Assembly (NCBI GenBank): GCA_030141605.1
Contig: JAQGDQ010000091.1
Span: 498,001-558,000, forward strand
Length of the DNA: 60,000 bases
DNA from: Tubiluchus corallicola
Lineage: Eukaryota; Priapulida; Priapulimorpha; Priapulimorphida; Tubiluchidae
Direction: 5' to 3'
Below, piece by piece: positions 21,624 through 33,720 of this stretch; within the stretch, counting starts at the first letter, position 1; each line of letters begins with the position of its first letter. The notes below the pieces were generated by a model. It saw nothing but the letters and a program-made list of their open reading frames with translations. It was not told the DNA's origin and searched no databases. The position numbers and the translations under genes are program-made.

Positions 21624-22468
21624 AATTTCGTGCCTTAGAAACTTTGGACGACAAGCGAGGAGAGACTTCTCTATTCTCTAATCTATCTTCTCCATTGTTT
21701 GGATGATTTGGATACCAGTTTCTTTTATTAGTATCATAAGTTATATCGCTAACACCGTGTCTCTTACGTTTATGTTCATGATAATCAATGTTTGATACAG
21801 CCCGATTTTGACCTTTGCCTAGACCATAGTCATTTCTTTTACTGGCCAAGCCATAACCATAACGTGAATCATATTTACTTTTTGATCCATATCCTCTTCT
21901 ACCATTATTTGAGCCGTATGATCTTCTTGCATTGTGAAAATAACTTCTTTTGTTAATGGGATAATATCCACTACTCGAGTCATAGCTATTTTCTTCACTG
22001 TTTGAATCATATGAGTTTTTGCGGTAATTGTGGTACCCATTTCTTCGGTTTCTTGAATCAAAGTTCTTGTTTAAACCGTAGCCATCTCTTTCATTGTTTG
22101 AAGAATACAAGTTTTTGTACTTACTACCATATTTTCCATTACTTGAATAAAAATTGTTATTTGAGCTATATTCTGCCTTTTCATTGCCTAAGGCATAGTT
22201 GTTTTTACTGGCAGTATCATACACATTGCTTTTCTTTAAACCACAACACTTGTTCTTTAAGCTATGGCTGTTTCCAGTGTTTAAGCTGTACGAATTCTCC
22301 CTGTTACTGCCATGCCTAGTTCTTCTGCTATTCAAACCATAATCACTTCTGGAGGACTTTTTCCTTTCTCGTTGCGCCATTGCAATCTAAAATGTTTTAT
22401 TGAGAAAGTCACTTATCATGTTATGACAAAAATATGTTTAGATTAAAATACTTAATAATAATAATAAC

Positions 22469-22558
<90 letters not shown>

Positions 22559-25500
22559 CTGTTTCAATGACATGCGTGTTTTTGACTTATACATGATTAT
22601 TCGGATAATTATTATCCGCATTCATGTTTGAGATTAATCTGAAGTGGGCGATTTAACTTATAATTCATAAGGATTTTCCACATAAAATAACTGAATAGTT
22701 AACAAACGTTAATAAACAATTTGTGAAGGCTTTATACATAAACTTATATTGTCTAGAACGTTTATTGGGAAAGGCGAAACATGTCAACATGTCGCTATTA
22801 ATAGCCCTAATATTTACTGTAACCAAAGTACTAGACTTTTTAATTTGACACTTCAGTGAATAAATATATTTCTTATAAATATTACAAATTCTGTATGCCA
22901 AGGTCGATATGCATTTTCCATGCGGAGCAGTCAAACGGAAGATTAAAATGCTCGAAAATATTCTGACGTCTTTATTGTATGCAACTTAAATGTCGTATTA
23001 AATTATGACTAAAGCTAAGCAGTAGAACAATACCAGTTAAACCAATACAAAACAGACAGATAAGTTTTCGTCTATTACCATTTTCAGTCTACTATTATTA
23101 AAATTAGTACGTAATGTTAGTACGTAATGCTGAAATGTTACTGTGTAACAAATCCACAAAATAAATAAAATATATATAGTGTACTGCAGGGCTGTGATGG
23201 GGTAGTGTAATACTGGCAGGAGAATACAGCAGACTTCTCAGGTGTGCGTGTGAACGTGGCTTTAACTAGCACATAGACGCTTATTCTGACCTTGTGTTAG
23301 TGGGAGCCACTAGTCACGTGCACACCTGAGCTTATAAAAAGGGTAGGTCTGCTGTAGATCCTTGTCAGTGGTCGTCTCATCTCAGCTCTGTTCGCACTTC
23401 AGGCTTTGCTCCATTCGGTAAGCTATTTGGAACATTTCTTTTTTTGGTAATAAATCGTCATTTTTATTTCATTATTTTGGTTTTGGTTTTTGAGACATGC
23501 CGCACGGTGTAGGCCGCGGTGCCATCCGTTCTGCCTCCTTTAAAAGCGGAGAGCAGTCCAATACAAATTAGTACGTACAATAATCGAAATATGCTTGGTC
23601 CACAGAAAATTCTAGTCAGTCGTCGAGTTCAATTGAGGTTAATTTCAATTTCACATTCTTTCGCATGCTGTGAGTAGGTTAATATACAATTCTGAATAGC
23701 AATGGTGGTTAGTGCTACTAAGCACGCGGCAAATTAACATAAATCTCGCCACGAAAGTAACCTAGTTTAATTTCATTTTGTTATTTCTTATGCTAAAAAT
23801 ACGTGCTAGAATGATAAGGTGATAGTTTGCTACCTAGCCTGACTCATTAGTTAATTTAAAATTATTTGAGACGATTACGCCATAATTTTGACACATTTCG
23901 AGTGATACATACTACAGTCCAATCAATATTCTGATTTCAATTCATTTAATTCAATTCAAATTTATTTGCCTCAAGCGATTCGAGATAAAAGTTTGCATAA
24001 ATGTAATTAGCTCATGATAAAAATTTATGAAAAAGGTCGTTATAAAGAGATGATAACCATTACAATGGATTAGTAGTAATAGCAGTCTTTTTATTGTCAA
24101 TAAGATTACATGTGCATTTACAACATTGCGACGCGCAATATTACAAAGGAATCAAATATTAGTTTACAAATTTTGCTGAAGTATAGCAGAAAAATACACA
24201 TCAATGGCAGTAATTCTTTAATGACAACCAGATAACAATTTAGTGATAAAATTTTGGCTAACTTAACTGTCACTTACATAAATAAAAAATATATGAAGAA
24301 CATCGCTTAAAAATTTTCCGCAGGTTAAATGGTCGATATCACGAAACTCCAGAGCGTTATTTAAATTGCATTGTATTTTTTTCTCACCGCTTTTGTTAAT
24401 TCACAAATAGCAACGACGTGCTCTTAATCTTGCACTGCGTTACTGCAGGGCTCAGCCTTTGGTCGTATGGGCTGGGGGGCCTTGGCCAACGTCTTGTTTC
24501 AACTTTCAGTCTATGAGAAGACAGAACAAAACGGCAAAATTCTTAGGACATCTGGAATAGTAGATTTATAAATTTTGTGTTGTTCTGCGGAAGGATTTAA
24601 CATTAAGTAAGTAACGAATCTAGTCTTTGTCTGACTTTCTCTTGTAATGCATTCTAGGCTACTTGCTGAACAATGATCAAAACAACGATTGAATGCTCTA
24701 AAATTCGAGAAATTACTTGGCAGGTTATTCATAACAGAGGTTAATACATAACACAGTACCATCTGGATAATCCAGGCAGACTGACGATGAGAGGCCAAAA
24801 GAGTCCACATAATAACTTTGCGTTTGCCGTATAATTTATCAAGGGCTTGCCATAACGCGAATTAACTTTGAATCTTAAACTGATTGAAAGTTCCCGGCTT
24901 TAGCGGTTTCATTAGTCAAAACCTTATTATTAAGTTTTTAATCCCTGGTGTTGGTATTATTAGGGCAGCTTCAGACTGCAGTTGTGCACCCTTTTTCTAA
25001 CTGCTGCATATCTTTTATGCGTTATCCTAGCTTGTCTAGCACATGGTAGATGCGAGATTTTATTTCGGGAAAAGGTAGGTATATTCATTCTCGCTGCGAT
25101 CGCATTTTATGCGATGCTTACCTTGATGTAATAATTTGGCATAAAACTCTAGACAAACATTTCAAAATTGAAAGAAAAGGCGGTTAACCCTCAAATTGGG
25201 AGAGTTGGAAAGTCTGGCTTCATGCCCAACAAGTCTTCGCGGTGTTACAAACAGCCTAATCCAATTATATCAGCGTCTCCGTTTTAGAAATTATTCCTTT
25301 TTGTGGTGGATCAGGTTCGCTGCAAAACGACGGCATCACTCTTTACGGACTCTGAGGATTTGTATACCAAAACAAGTGGTACGTACATCATCACTGCCTG
25401 ACATTCACGCTACACTTGCTAGTGTAGTTAATGTTACACTTGCGGCAGTCCAGCGATTTCATACTGGTTTCCATACCTTTCTTCTCATAGCGCATCATCA

Positions 25501-27725
25501 CTTTTTTGACGATTTCTCATGGTTACTTGTTTAGGGTCTATGATTTGCATAGTTTGGCCACCCGTATTTTTGGCTCACGGCCATCTCATTTTTAATACAT
25601 TTTGCATGAATCCATTTGTAGCCGTGGGTACTCCTTGGCTCATTTTCTATTAGGTGAGCAATAAATGCTGCTGCCTTTTCAAAACTGTTTTGGTTCTTTC
25701 TACGGTACAGTTTCAGTCTGCTGATAATTCGTTTTAATGTTATGTCGTAATAATACGCAGCCAGTGTGGCACAGTATGTATCTTTGAACAAGGGAAGTCT
25801 TTAGAGCACAACATTTTAGTTATTATATTGTTTTTAAACCGCAGTTTCCGTAGCTACCAATCTTGTGTGAAAATTCATTCTGTGACGCCTTGCGGTGTGC
25901 ATTATTAAAGATTAAAGTGATTGTGACTTGGCAATAATATGGAATGAGTGTTTTTTATTTGGACCAAGCACATCTCATTGCATTACATACGGGTAAAACG
26001 AAAATTGAAGGCTCTTCCATACCAATTTCCTAATGCATGTTTTTTGCCGAGAATTGCACGAGGGTCCTAGTAGTTTAGTTAAAACCCAAAAACAGGCGTT
26101 CTTTACGCCAGTACTTTTACACTTAGAAAATCAGGATTAAACAGACAAACAAACAAGCATAACTCCTTTTGTTCGATTTATTTAATAGCAAATCTTAACA
26201 AGTAAAGCTACAATCAGTTCTGCATAAAATACATTTTTCAGCAAAGCAAATCGCCCAACCCAGGTTAACAAAAGGAAGGAGTGGGCCGGACATTCTCAGC
26301 GAATGGATCCATAATCAGTGCAGCAGTTTTTACTACATTGCAGTTTTTACTACATTGAGCATCGCCACACCGAGCTACCGTGGGCCAGCCTTCCAGGGTA
26401 AGTGCATACTGCATAGGAATCATAGGAACTGCACAAAAGCGGCTTACAGTAGTTAACATATTACAGTCCTGTCCGCTCCAGTGAATTTGACAGAAAACAG
26501 CGATCCAGAAACTCCATGCATCTCCGTACGTTCGTGTCTTCCGGGATTCCTCAATATTTCGCTAGCAGTCCAGCAGTTCGGACTCAGCAACCAAGCAAGA
26601 CGCCATCAGTTTCACTTCTTAACACTGCAAAAGGACCATCTTGGTCTCCTCGCGAAAGCAGACAAGGCAACCAAAACTTACTTTGCTTGCGATGATATTA
26701 ATAACAGAATGCTTTTTGTACATTGACTAAAAGATTTCAAAATTTAATGCAAAACGTCTTTCTTCTATACAAGAAATGTGAGCAGCAAGGATATCATCGG
26801 GGTTCAATGAATCCCGGATCACTTGAGCGGAGACGCGAAAATTTACCTGTGCATAACCTTGAAGGCGTTTAGCAAACGACTACTATCAAAAATGGGAAAA
26901 GTGAGCGACAAAAGTGAGCGAAGAATTTATTACAGTGTACAAGTAGTGTACAAAATAAACTCCAGTATAATTGGAGTATGGACAAAAACGACTGTGACAT
27001 CAGACAAAATATAATATATATAATGTCTAACTGCTTCTTGAAAACCAGTTGATGCTGAAGCCGGAAGTAAGTCGACAAAAGTGGCTATTAATTAAAAGTT
27101 ATAAAATTATGTACACAAATTACATGTGTTTTTGAAAAACACTGCTTCACAATTTTCTGAACAAGACCACCCACAGTCCTGGGATAAGTTCTGAATGTGG
27201 TAAAACTTGTAAGAAAAGTGCAGGTCATAAGAAAGGAATAACCTATATCAATCATCTATGTGACATGAATTTCGCAAAATCGGTGAAAAATATATAGCGG
27301 CAAGATGCCTGTTAGATTGTTCAATAAGTTCCAATACATAGAAGGCGTTTTTGAATATTCGTTGGCTGTTTTGGCAAACTGAAGTATGTACGGCACCTTG
27401 TTAAAAATACAGCGTTCGTTTTGCCACAGTTAACGCCAATTTGTGCAACTTAAACTTCATGGATCTTAAAAAAATTAATATAACAATAAAATTAGCACTA
27501 GATCTTTATTTACGTTCATTTATTATTTGGTATTTGGTTTATTATAAATTATTGGAACTGAAACGAATCTATGCATTTTACGTAATTATCAAAAAGACAC
27601 TTAGTTTACTATCAGTTTTGTCTATAAGTAATAATGAAATTATTGAAAACACGTTATGATCTTTATCACACATTACTTACCGTAAACATTAGCACACAAA
27701 ACACAATTAATCGAATTATTTTCAT
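21544..27725 (-). CDS. Secreted Asn/Ser/Tyr/Arg-rich repeat protein, cluster member 2
   Basis: Two-exon model with a 5.3-kb intron. Exon 1 (27725-27681) encodes MKIIRLIVFCVLMFT and has a perfect GTAAGT donor. Exon 2 (22386-21544) begins after CATTTTAG in the same phase with IAMAQ, giving a plausible signal cleavage before the basic RERKK. Total 295 residues. The body is degenerate repeats around Y-G-S/L-N-x-R/K. It ends with PRLSSKVSKARNFGGSGFV and GNYGETGFEV, then a stop just after an A8 run. The same module occurs again in the following out-of-frame segment (20988-21623), and a related one in member 1. The pairing with exon 1 is inferred from phase, leader structure and the matching design of members 1 and 3. 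The intron contains an integrase relic, a TAA microsatellite and an LTR-like block. Confidence 0.75.
22454..22558. repeat. (TAA)n microsatellite
   Basis: About 105 bases of TAA units within the intron of cluster member 2, some 70 bases upstream of its second exon in transcript direction. Confidence 0.96.
23189..23575 (+). promoter_or_regulatory. Promoter-like block, possible solo LTR
   Basis: GC-richer block with, in order, a CACGTG-containing stretch, a TATA box (TTATAAAAAGGG near 23333), a CAGTGGTCGTCTCATCTCAG start-like region about 30 bases downstream, a possible donor CCATTCG/GTAAGC, an AATAAA near 23450, and a short ATG frame at 23497 (MPHGVGRGAIRS...). This order resembles the U3-R-U5 layout of a retrotransposon LTR. 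The ends (TG...CA) and a target duplication could not be fixed, so an ordinary promoter is also possible. It lies antisense inside the member 2 intron. Confidence 0.4.
25200..25800 (-). mobile_element. Integrase-core (DDE) element relic
   Basis: An 86-codon frame (25791-25531) contains IISRLKLYRRKNQNSFEKA and HGYKWIHAKCI. This pattern matches the region preceding the catalytic core in a family of animal proteins annotated as integrase core domain, where a GYRWMHxK motif is typical. Downstream (to about 25200) the frame is broken by stops. No terminal repeats were found. It sits in the intron of cluster member 2, same strand. Confidence 0.55.
26265..26600 (-). other. Unassigned Cys-containing open frame
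   Basis: Minus-strand open stretch of about 110 codons ending at 26265, with WSFWIAVFCQIHWSGQDCN and ARCGDAQCSKNCN segments. It has Trp and Cys rarely seen in chance AT-rich frames, but no start codon near its 5' end and no clear acceptor. A small direct duplication (TGCAGTTTTTACTACATTG, about 26329-26357) lies in it. I do not recognise the family; it may be a decayed exon. Confidence 0.25.
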
Positions 27726-30700
27726 TTTTTAATCAGCGCAATTAAACCGTGAACAATTGAAGTATTTGCTCGCACATTGAGTAAGTATGTTAGTAGCTGT
27801 AGCCACAATTGTACAATGTAACAACAAAACTATCAAGTTAGAAAATACACGAGCGAAAATACAAAAATCGTTTAGCATTCAGAAATTGTAATGGCAATAG
27901 AGCACGACCTATGACACAAAAGTGTTACACGATTATTATTCTAACATTAATTTTAAAAGCAAAAGTGGTTTATATTACAGCGTAGTCAGAATGTTCACAT
28001 TCTTTAAGTAATCAGTTTAGTACGCATAAATTTGTTTTCTTCTCCCTGCTAGCCGCACTGCCCATCAAAGAGGTTTGCTAATTCAATTAACGTCTATAGA
28101 ATTGTGTCAGTATAATTAATACTCAATTTATAAAATATTCACACAGCTCAGTCAGAAGCGTGGAACACAGTTCCTCGGCCGAGTCACATCAAATTAATCA
28201 AAGAGCTATATAAAAACATTCTCAGCTAATTTTTCGCCTATTGATAGTGTACTAGAAATAACTTTTACTATCTGTACATAATTAGTTTGTTATCCTCCGG
28301 TATAGCGACAAATGGGATATTTCATCCTTTTGATCCTGCAGAAAATTGGCGGCTGTATTAAAAACGTTCACCATAATATAGAATTTATCTGTCTATGGTG
28401 ATTGACTTATCACATCTAGTTTTTTTCGAGTGATGTTATGTTGAGCAAGGAGAAAACCGTAACAGTACTTACGTATGTATGAAATAATTCATAAATAATA
28501 TAAAACGAGCTTAAAATCAGTTGGTACAACTGTTTCCAATTGAGTACCGATCTAGGAAACTCTAGTGAATTCAAACACCGTAGATTATGGGTATTCTTCA
28601 AACTATTTGCTTCTGCAATAAGTTATGTCTTGCAGGTATCTGTAGTATCTCAGCTTATCTATATCACTTTAAATTGTTATAGAAACATACAGAGTAGTTA
28701 ATTAAGAAAGTGTAATTAAAAGTAGTGCTATTAATAGTATTGCTACAGCAATGGTATGCTAATAAGTGTAAAATTTTCAGTACTGGAGTTATTTGAATTC
28801 AGTAAAAAACAACTTAATAATACTGTACAATTACAATTGCAAGTTTTTCGTTTTTGCATGTTACAGACTATAATGATTGGTATTCTGCAGAATGTCAGAA
28901 AATAGATAAAAATAAGAAACTAATAAGTAATAATTGCTTTTCTGAGATTCATGAATAAATGTAAAAAATGGAAGGAGTTTACAATACCCCAAACAATTTA
29001 AATACCCTAACCCTAACCTTAACCCAACCCTAACCCTAATTCTAACCTAATCCTAGTTCAGTACTAAGGCCTACGTACCGAAAAATACTGGCAGCTCTGT
29101 ACAGATGGCGACACTAAGCAAATTTATTGGTATATTTACACAAAGCCAAAAAGACCACTACATACATCAAGATAAGAACAATTGCAAAAAGATTGAAGGT
29201 TTTACATAGGTTATCAACTTGCAAAATCTTTTGGAGAGTTCATTGAATGTTATAATATTTCTTCGTTATTGTAAACATAAATTTATTTCCTGGAGGTCCG
29301 GAAAAGGATTTTGCAAAAAGACAACTTTTCAATAATAAAAAGCAATAAAGAGACTAATTAAAATTGATCTTCATGTTGTCTTTGAAACATTGAAAAAGCT
29401 TTTGATAAAGTGCTTTTAAGAACATATTGCCAAGAAATTAGCGAAACAATGAGACAGTCATGTTATGTATGAAGTCATCGCGCCTATATCACAAAAGTAT
29501 TGTAGTCTAAATTTCAATGGTCCTAAAGCCATTTCACAATGAGTATGAGGTTGTACAGTAAAATACACTGAGGAAAAATTCCTTGCGGCATCCCCACAAA
29601 GATGGAACACATTGTTTTCTATGGCGCATATCATAGTAAGTACGCACAGCAAAATTTCTAGTGCATTTCCTCGTGAGCAATTCTGCCAGCCAGCTAAGAG
29701 CTATGCGTCCTCCTCGTGAGGAATTTTGCCGCACGAAAGAAATACCGCATGTTCAATTTTCATAAGGAATCCTCGCAGAATTCAATCTTAAATTTAACTA
29801 CTAAGTTACTTCTTTCTTGTTTAACGACGAACAATAATTAACACAATTCAGCATAAAATTTTAAGATTTAATCTTTATTTTAACAGACTGACGATTTTAT
29901 GTTTTATTAATGCAACATAGATGGCTATATTCGTGAAAAACAAAAATAACCCAAGCATATATTTATTTTATACAAGTATATTTTCAGAGTTTGAAGAACT
30001 TTAGTTGGTAGAACTTTACTAAAAAAACAAAAAGGTCTGACATTGCATAGATTAAGATTCTTAATTGTACTTTGTATATGAGAAATTGAGCAGGTAAAAC
30101 TTAAACTAGGCATGGTTATACAGTCAAAACTCTCAAAGTAGCTGCAGCTAATTGGACGCGCGGAAAAAAACGCGTGATTTCACTATGAAGTGGAGTTTTT
30201 TGCTGCATGGGCTTTCGGAGAAAAATCGGGAATTTTCAGAAAATTTTCTGACAGTAATTCCATGCGTCATTTTTCCTTGCGTCTTCACTGTGAAATGGGC
30301 CTAATACTATAATCGGCTAGGCGCAGCATTATACTGGGTGGTATATAACCATTTGCTATGAGGAGCCGTAAGAACCAGTAATAGTACGAACATTTTATTA
30401 CACTCTTAAAATTTGATGTGGAAGAGCCTGCAGTCTTGATCGGAGCAGTACTCAATACTCAAGGTCCTCCAACACGTCTTGCTGATATCTCACAAACTTG
30501 TTTCTTAAATACTGACCAGTGGCATATTCTTGGATCAATCTAAGTGACAATTATGCCTTTCTTGATAGCTCTAGAAATTTGGGGGGGGGGGTGAAGTTCT
30601 GGGATATGCCATACAGGTCAATAGAAAAAATTAATTCCTGAACTTTTATGTGGCCGCTTCGTTAATACCGCTATGCGAGATATCCGAGGCTTTCGTTCTA

Positions 30701-31350
30701 AACACTGAGTGCATCTTAGATTCACAAATGTTTCAGCAATATTTTATATATTACAGCGCAATGGAACATGAAAAGTTTTAACGTCAATGATAAATTTCTA
30801 ATCAAAAGGAATACATACTTGTCAACACACATCGTTTACACTATACATATCGACACTATATCTGGAGCGAGCTTTGATGGACCAGTGAACCGAGGAACTT
30901 ACTAGACACCACTCCGCCTCTGACAAAAATATTAAAATAAATTGCTTTGCATTACAAAAAGAAATTGGTTAGTTTAGCCTTGAGGCAAGTAACATCAAAT
31001 TAGTCAGTGACTTTATTAGGCTGTGATTTCTATGTATTATATTACGCGTCACGTTGGTGTTACAGTATAGAGTAAATTCAATTTCACTCGTTTTGGTATC
31101 TACATTGTATCTATATTACGCATTACTTATAAAACAGTGCCATTCGCGCTCTGTGCTGTTTTAATAAATGTAAGACAGTGGCATTCGTGCTCTATGATAT
31201 TTTAATAAATTAGTGTGTGTACGTGATTAGAAGTTATCATTGTTGGCTAGTTATTAAGCTATTTGTATGATAATAAATTGATCTTAAATAACTAGTATAG
31301 GTTTCTCGCTCGCAAATCTACAGAATTGTGACGCTTAGGTTATATTAATG
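27726..31350. other. Long intergenic region
   Basis: About 3.6 kb without a supported gene. It holds a telomere-like tract at about 29.0 kb, a G10 run near 30580, and small frames on the minus strand near 29458-29734 that have no recognisable content. Confidence 0.4.
29003..29056. repeat. Interstitial telomere-like (CCCTAA)n tract
   Basis: Degenerate CCCTAA units, some changed to CCTTAA, CCCAAC or TCTAAC. They fit a TTAGGG-type telomere repeat as used by most animals. Confidence 0.8.
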
Positions 31351-31359
31351 AACGGACTA

Positions 31360-32740
31360 GTTCACTTGATCAAGTTGAAGGGATTGATGCTATCTATACT
31401 GAATGCGACGAGGCGTTCGCCACAGTTACTTATTCGTAACTCATTTTTAAAATTAAAAATTACTTTAATGTTTTGGGGTAAGGCGTTAAGATGGATTGAG
31501 GCATTTTTAATTTGTCAAACTCAGGTGCCAGAGTAGGTTTGTGCTATCCACAATATTCTCCTGTCGGGTATGGCCCAAGGTTCAGTCCTTTGGCCCATTA
31601 TTTTTTTATTATTTATTAATGAGGTAGTCAACACACGTGTACCACTCGAGTCTAGTAAATTATTTGCTGATGATACCAAATTTTATTCAGTAAATACAGG
31701 GGCGAGCTTCAAAATACTCTGACTCGCTTTAGTGCTCGGTCTCTAGACTAACAGCTTTCTTTACAGCTGCCAAGATGGACACAGTTTTATATATAAGGTC
31801 GAGCACACTGATTTTGATTGTCAGTAGTATGAGGAATTTGGGTGTTATTATTGACGCTAAATTTATTTTTGAAGAACACATTACTAAAATCGAAATGAAT
31901 TTATATTACTGATGTTATCTTTGGAACCCGTTCTCGAATCTATTTTCCCAGAACTCAAATATTGTCCTTACCGACAAAATTTAACATAGCATGTGCAAAA
32001 TTCATTCACACGCAGGTTGCTTGGCAGTTGTTCGGGAACGAGTTGCCAAATAAAAGGAACGATTACGTACACTCAGTACGGACCCACTAGAACTTAGCTT
32101 GCTCAGAGCTGACTGATTATGGTTTTCAAAATCGTTTGAGTTGATCTAGGTTTAATGGATACAGCTGAATTTCACAGTAAATTCACGCTTCGTTTGATCA
32201 CTACGAGGGTTCATCTTTATAACTAGTTCTTCCTAGATAGGTCAAAACCCTTTCTTTATTAGATCTACATCGTTTTGGAATTCCCTTCTTTCTTATGTTG
32301 TCATGGCTCCCTTTTTACCTTCGTTCAAAATCTCTTTTAAAAATTGTAATTCAAATAATCATCACAAAATTTTTCGCTAGCTTAGAAGATGCTCTTCGTA
32401 GTGGTCCCCTGAATTCCAATGTACATTACAACTTGTGGATGTTTACAGTAGTCAGTAACAATTAATATGGTTTATCTGTATGGTCAAACTTACAAAATTC
32501 CCACCTAAGTGTCTTTTCTGCTCATTCAATGCAATTTTATGAATTTTTACATGATCAACACTTTTATTGTTCTAACCTATGGGGCTCCTTAAATCGCTGT
32601 CGTAAAGTTTCTATGACTGCGATTTTGTGCATTGGATTTTCTGTGCTTTGCTAGTGCTAGTTGCTTCAGCACTTTTAGCTTTTTATTATTTATTTGTAGC
32701 ATTATTACTTTGTTAAAGTGCAAATAAAATTCATTCATAA
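31360..32740 (+). mobile_element. L2/CR1-type LINE reverse-transcriptase relic
   Basis: Broken plus-strand frames read, in order, a KAF-like DEAFATV segment and RWIEAFLI (about 31480), SGMAQGSVLWPIIF (about 31565) and KLFADDTKFYS (about 31660; the ADD catalytic motif). They then read NLGVIIDAKFIFEEHI, KSFTRRLL-like and LIMVFKIV segments and a VWNSLP-like end near 32300. This is the usual order in L2/CR1 reverse transcriptases from the palm domain to the C-terminus. Several stops and shifts make it inactive. The likely 3' end is the A/T-rich GTGCAAATAAAATTCATTC near 32735. It lies between cluster members 2 and 3. Confidence 0.85.
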
Positions 32741-33720
32741 CGGGAATAATTTTTAATAATCTGGGATTAGAGATAACAATTAATGCCCTGGGGTTATGGG
32801 GACATGGGGTTAGCAGAGCTTACCAGCAGCTCTTTTTGCTGACAATAAATAACAATCTACAACTACGTAGCACAGATTACTCATTAAAGCCCATCACTAG
32901 GCAAGACAACAACAAGTATCCTTTTGAAGTATTTGGTAAGGCCGGGAGCGCTATCGAACACACGCCTTCCTAGACGGAAAACAAGCGCGTAATACATTCA
33001 GTTACATTGTAATAATTAAATAAGCAAATCAAGTTAATTTACTATTTACAAACATTATTTAAGGGACAATACAATTTACTCGGCTGACGGGTAAGATATC
33101 CGCATCTCTGTTAAGATGATATCGTGTTAATTGCTGCAAATAGGCGACTATATTTGGCCAATTGTTTGTTGCATTTTAATTAATTTTATTTTTATTTTTT
33201 GTGTGACCTGTTGTACGACATTTGGTTGTATATAATTTTGTATGGCCCTTTACGACAAAACAGATCAATTAACACTTCTACTTGCGAAACACGGAAATAT
33301 ATACAAGCCAAACAGATTTAGTAATAATGACTGTATTAACGTCAACTACATAACAATAAAAATAATAAAACTTAACAACGTTATTGATAACATTTGTGAA
33401 ATTCCAACAATTATAATAGTAATCGCGAAATCTTGCAGTGCGTCATTATTGCCATACCTTTGTATGTACATCAGCCTAACCGCCCAAAATGTTGCACGCA
33501 TAAATTTCGTCGCATATTTATATCACATGAATGAAAGTTGCCCCAACACTTTTCGGTAAAAATAAGCCTACACTTTTTTAATATAAAAAACTAATAGTTT
33601 TCAATGAATGTTCAGAGAAAAAGGACTTTTTGTTCGGAATTCCTGCTAATTTTGAATTTCATGGCTGAAGGAAGTTCACAAGCTAGCGAAGCACTCTTGT
33701 CGTTAAATAGATTGAGTTGG
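32741..33720. other. Intergenic, downstream of cluster member 3
   Basis: AT-rich, no gene recognised. A 105-codon plus frame at 33242-33559 has no leader, splice signals or known motif. Confidence 0.4.
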
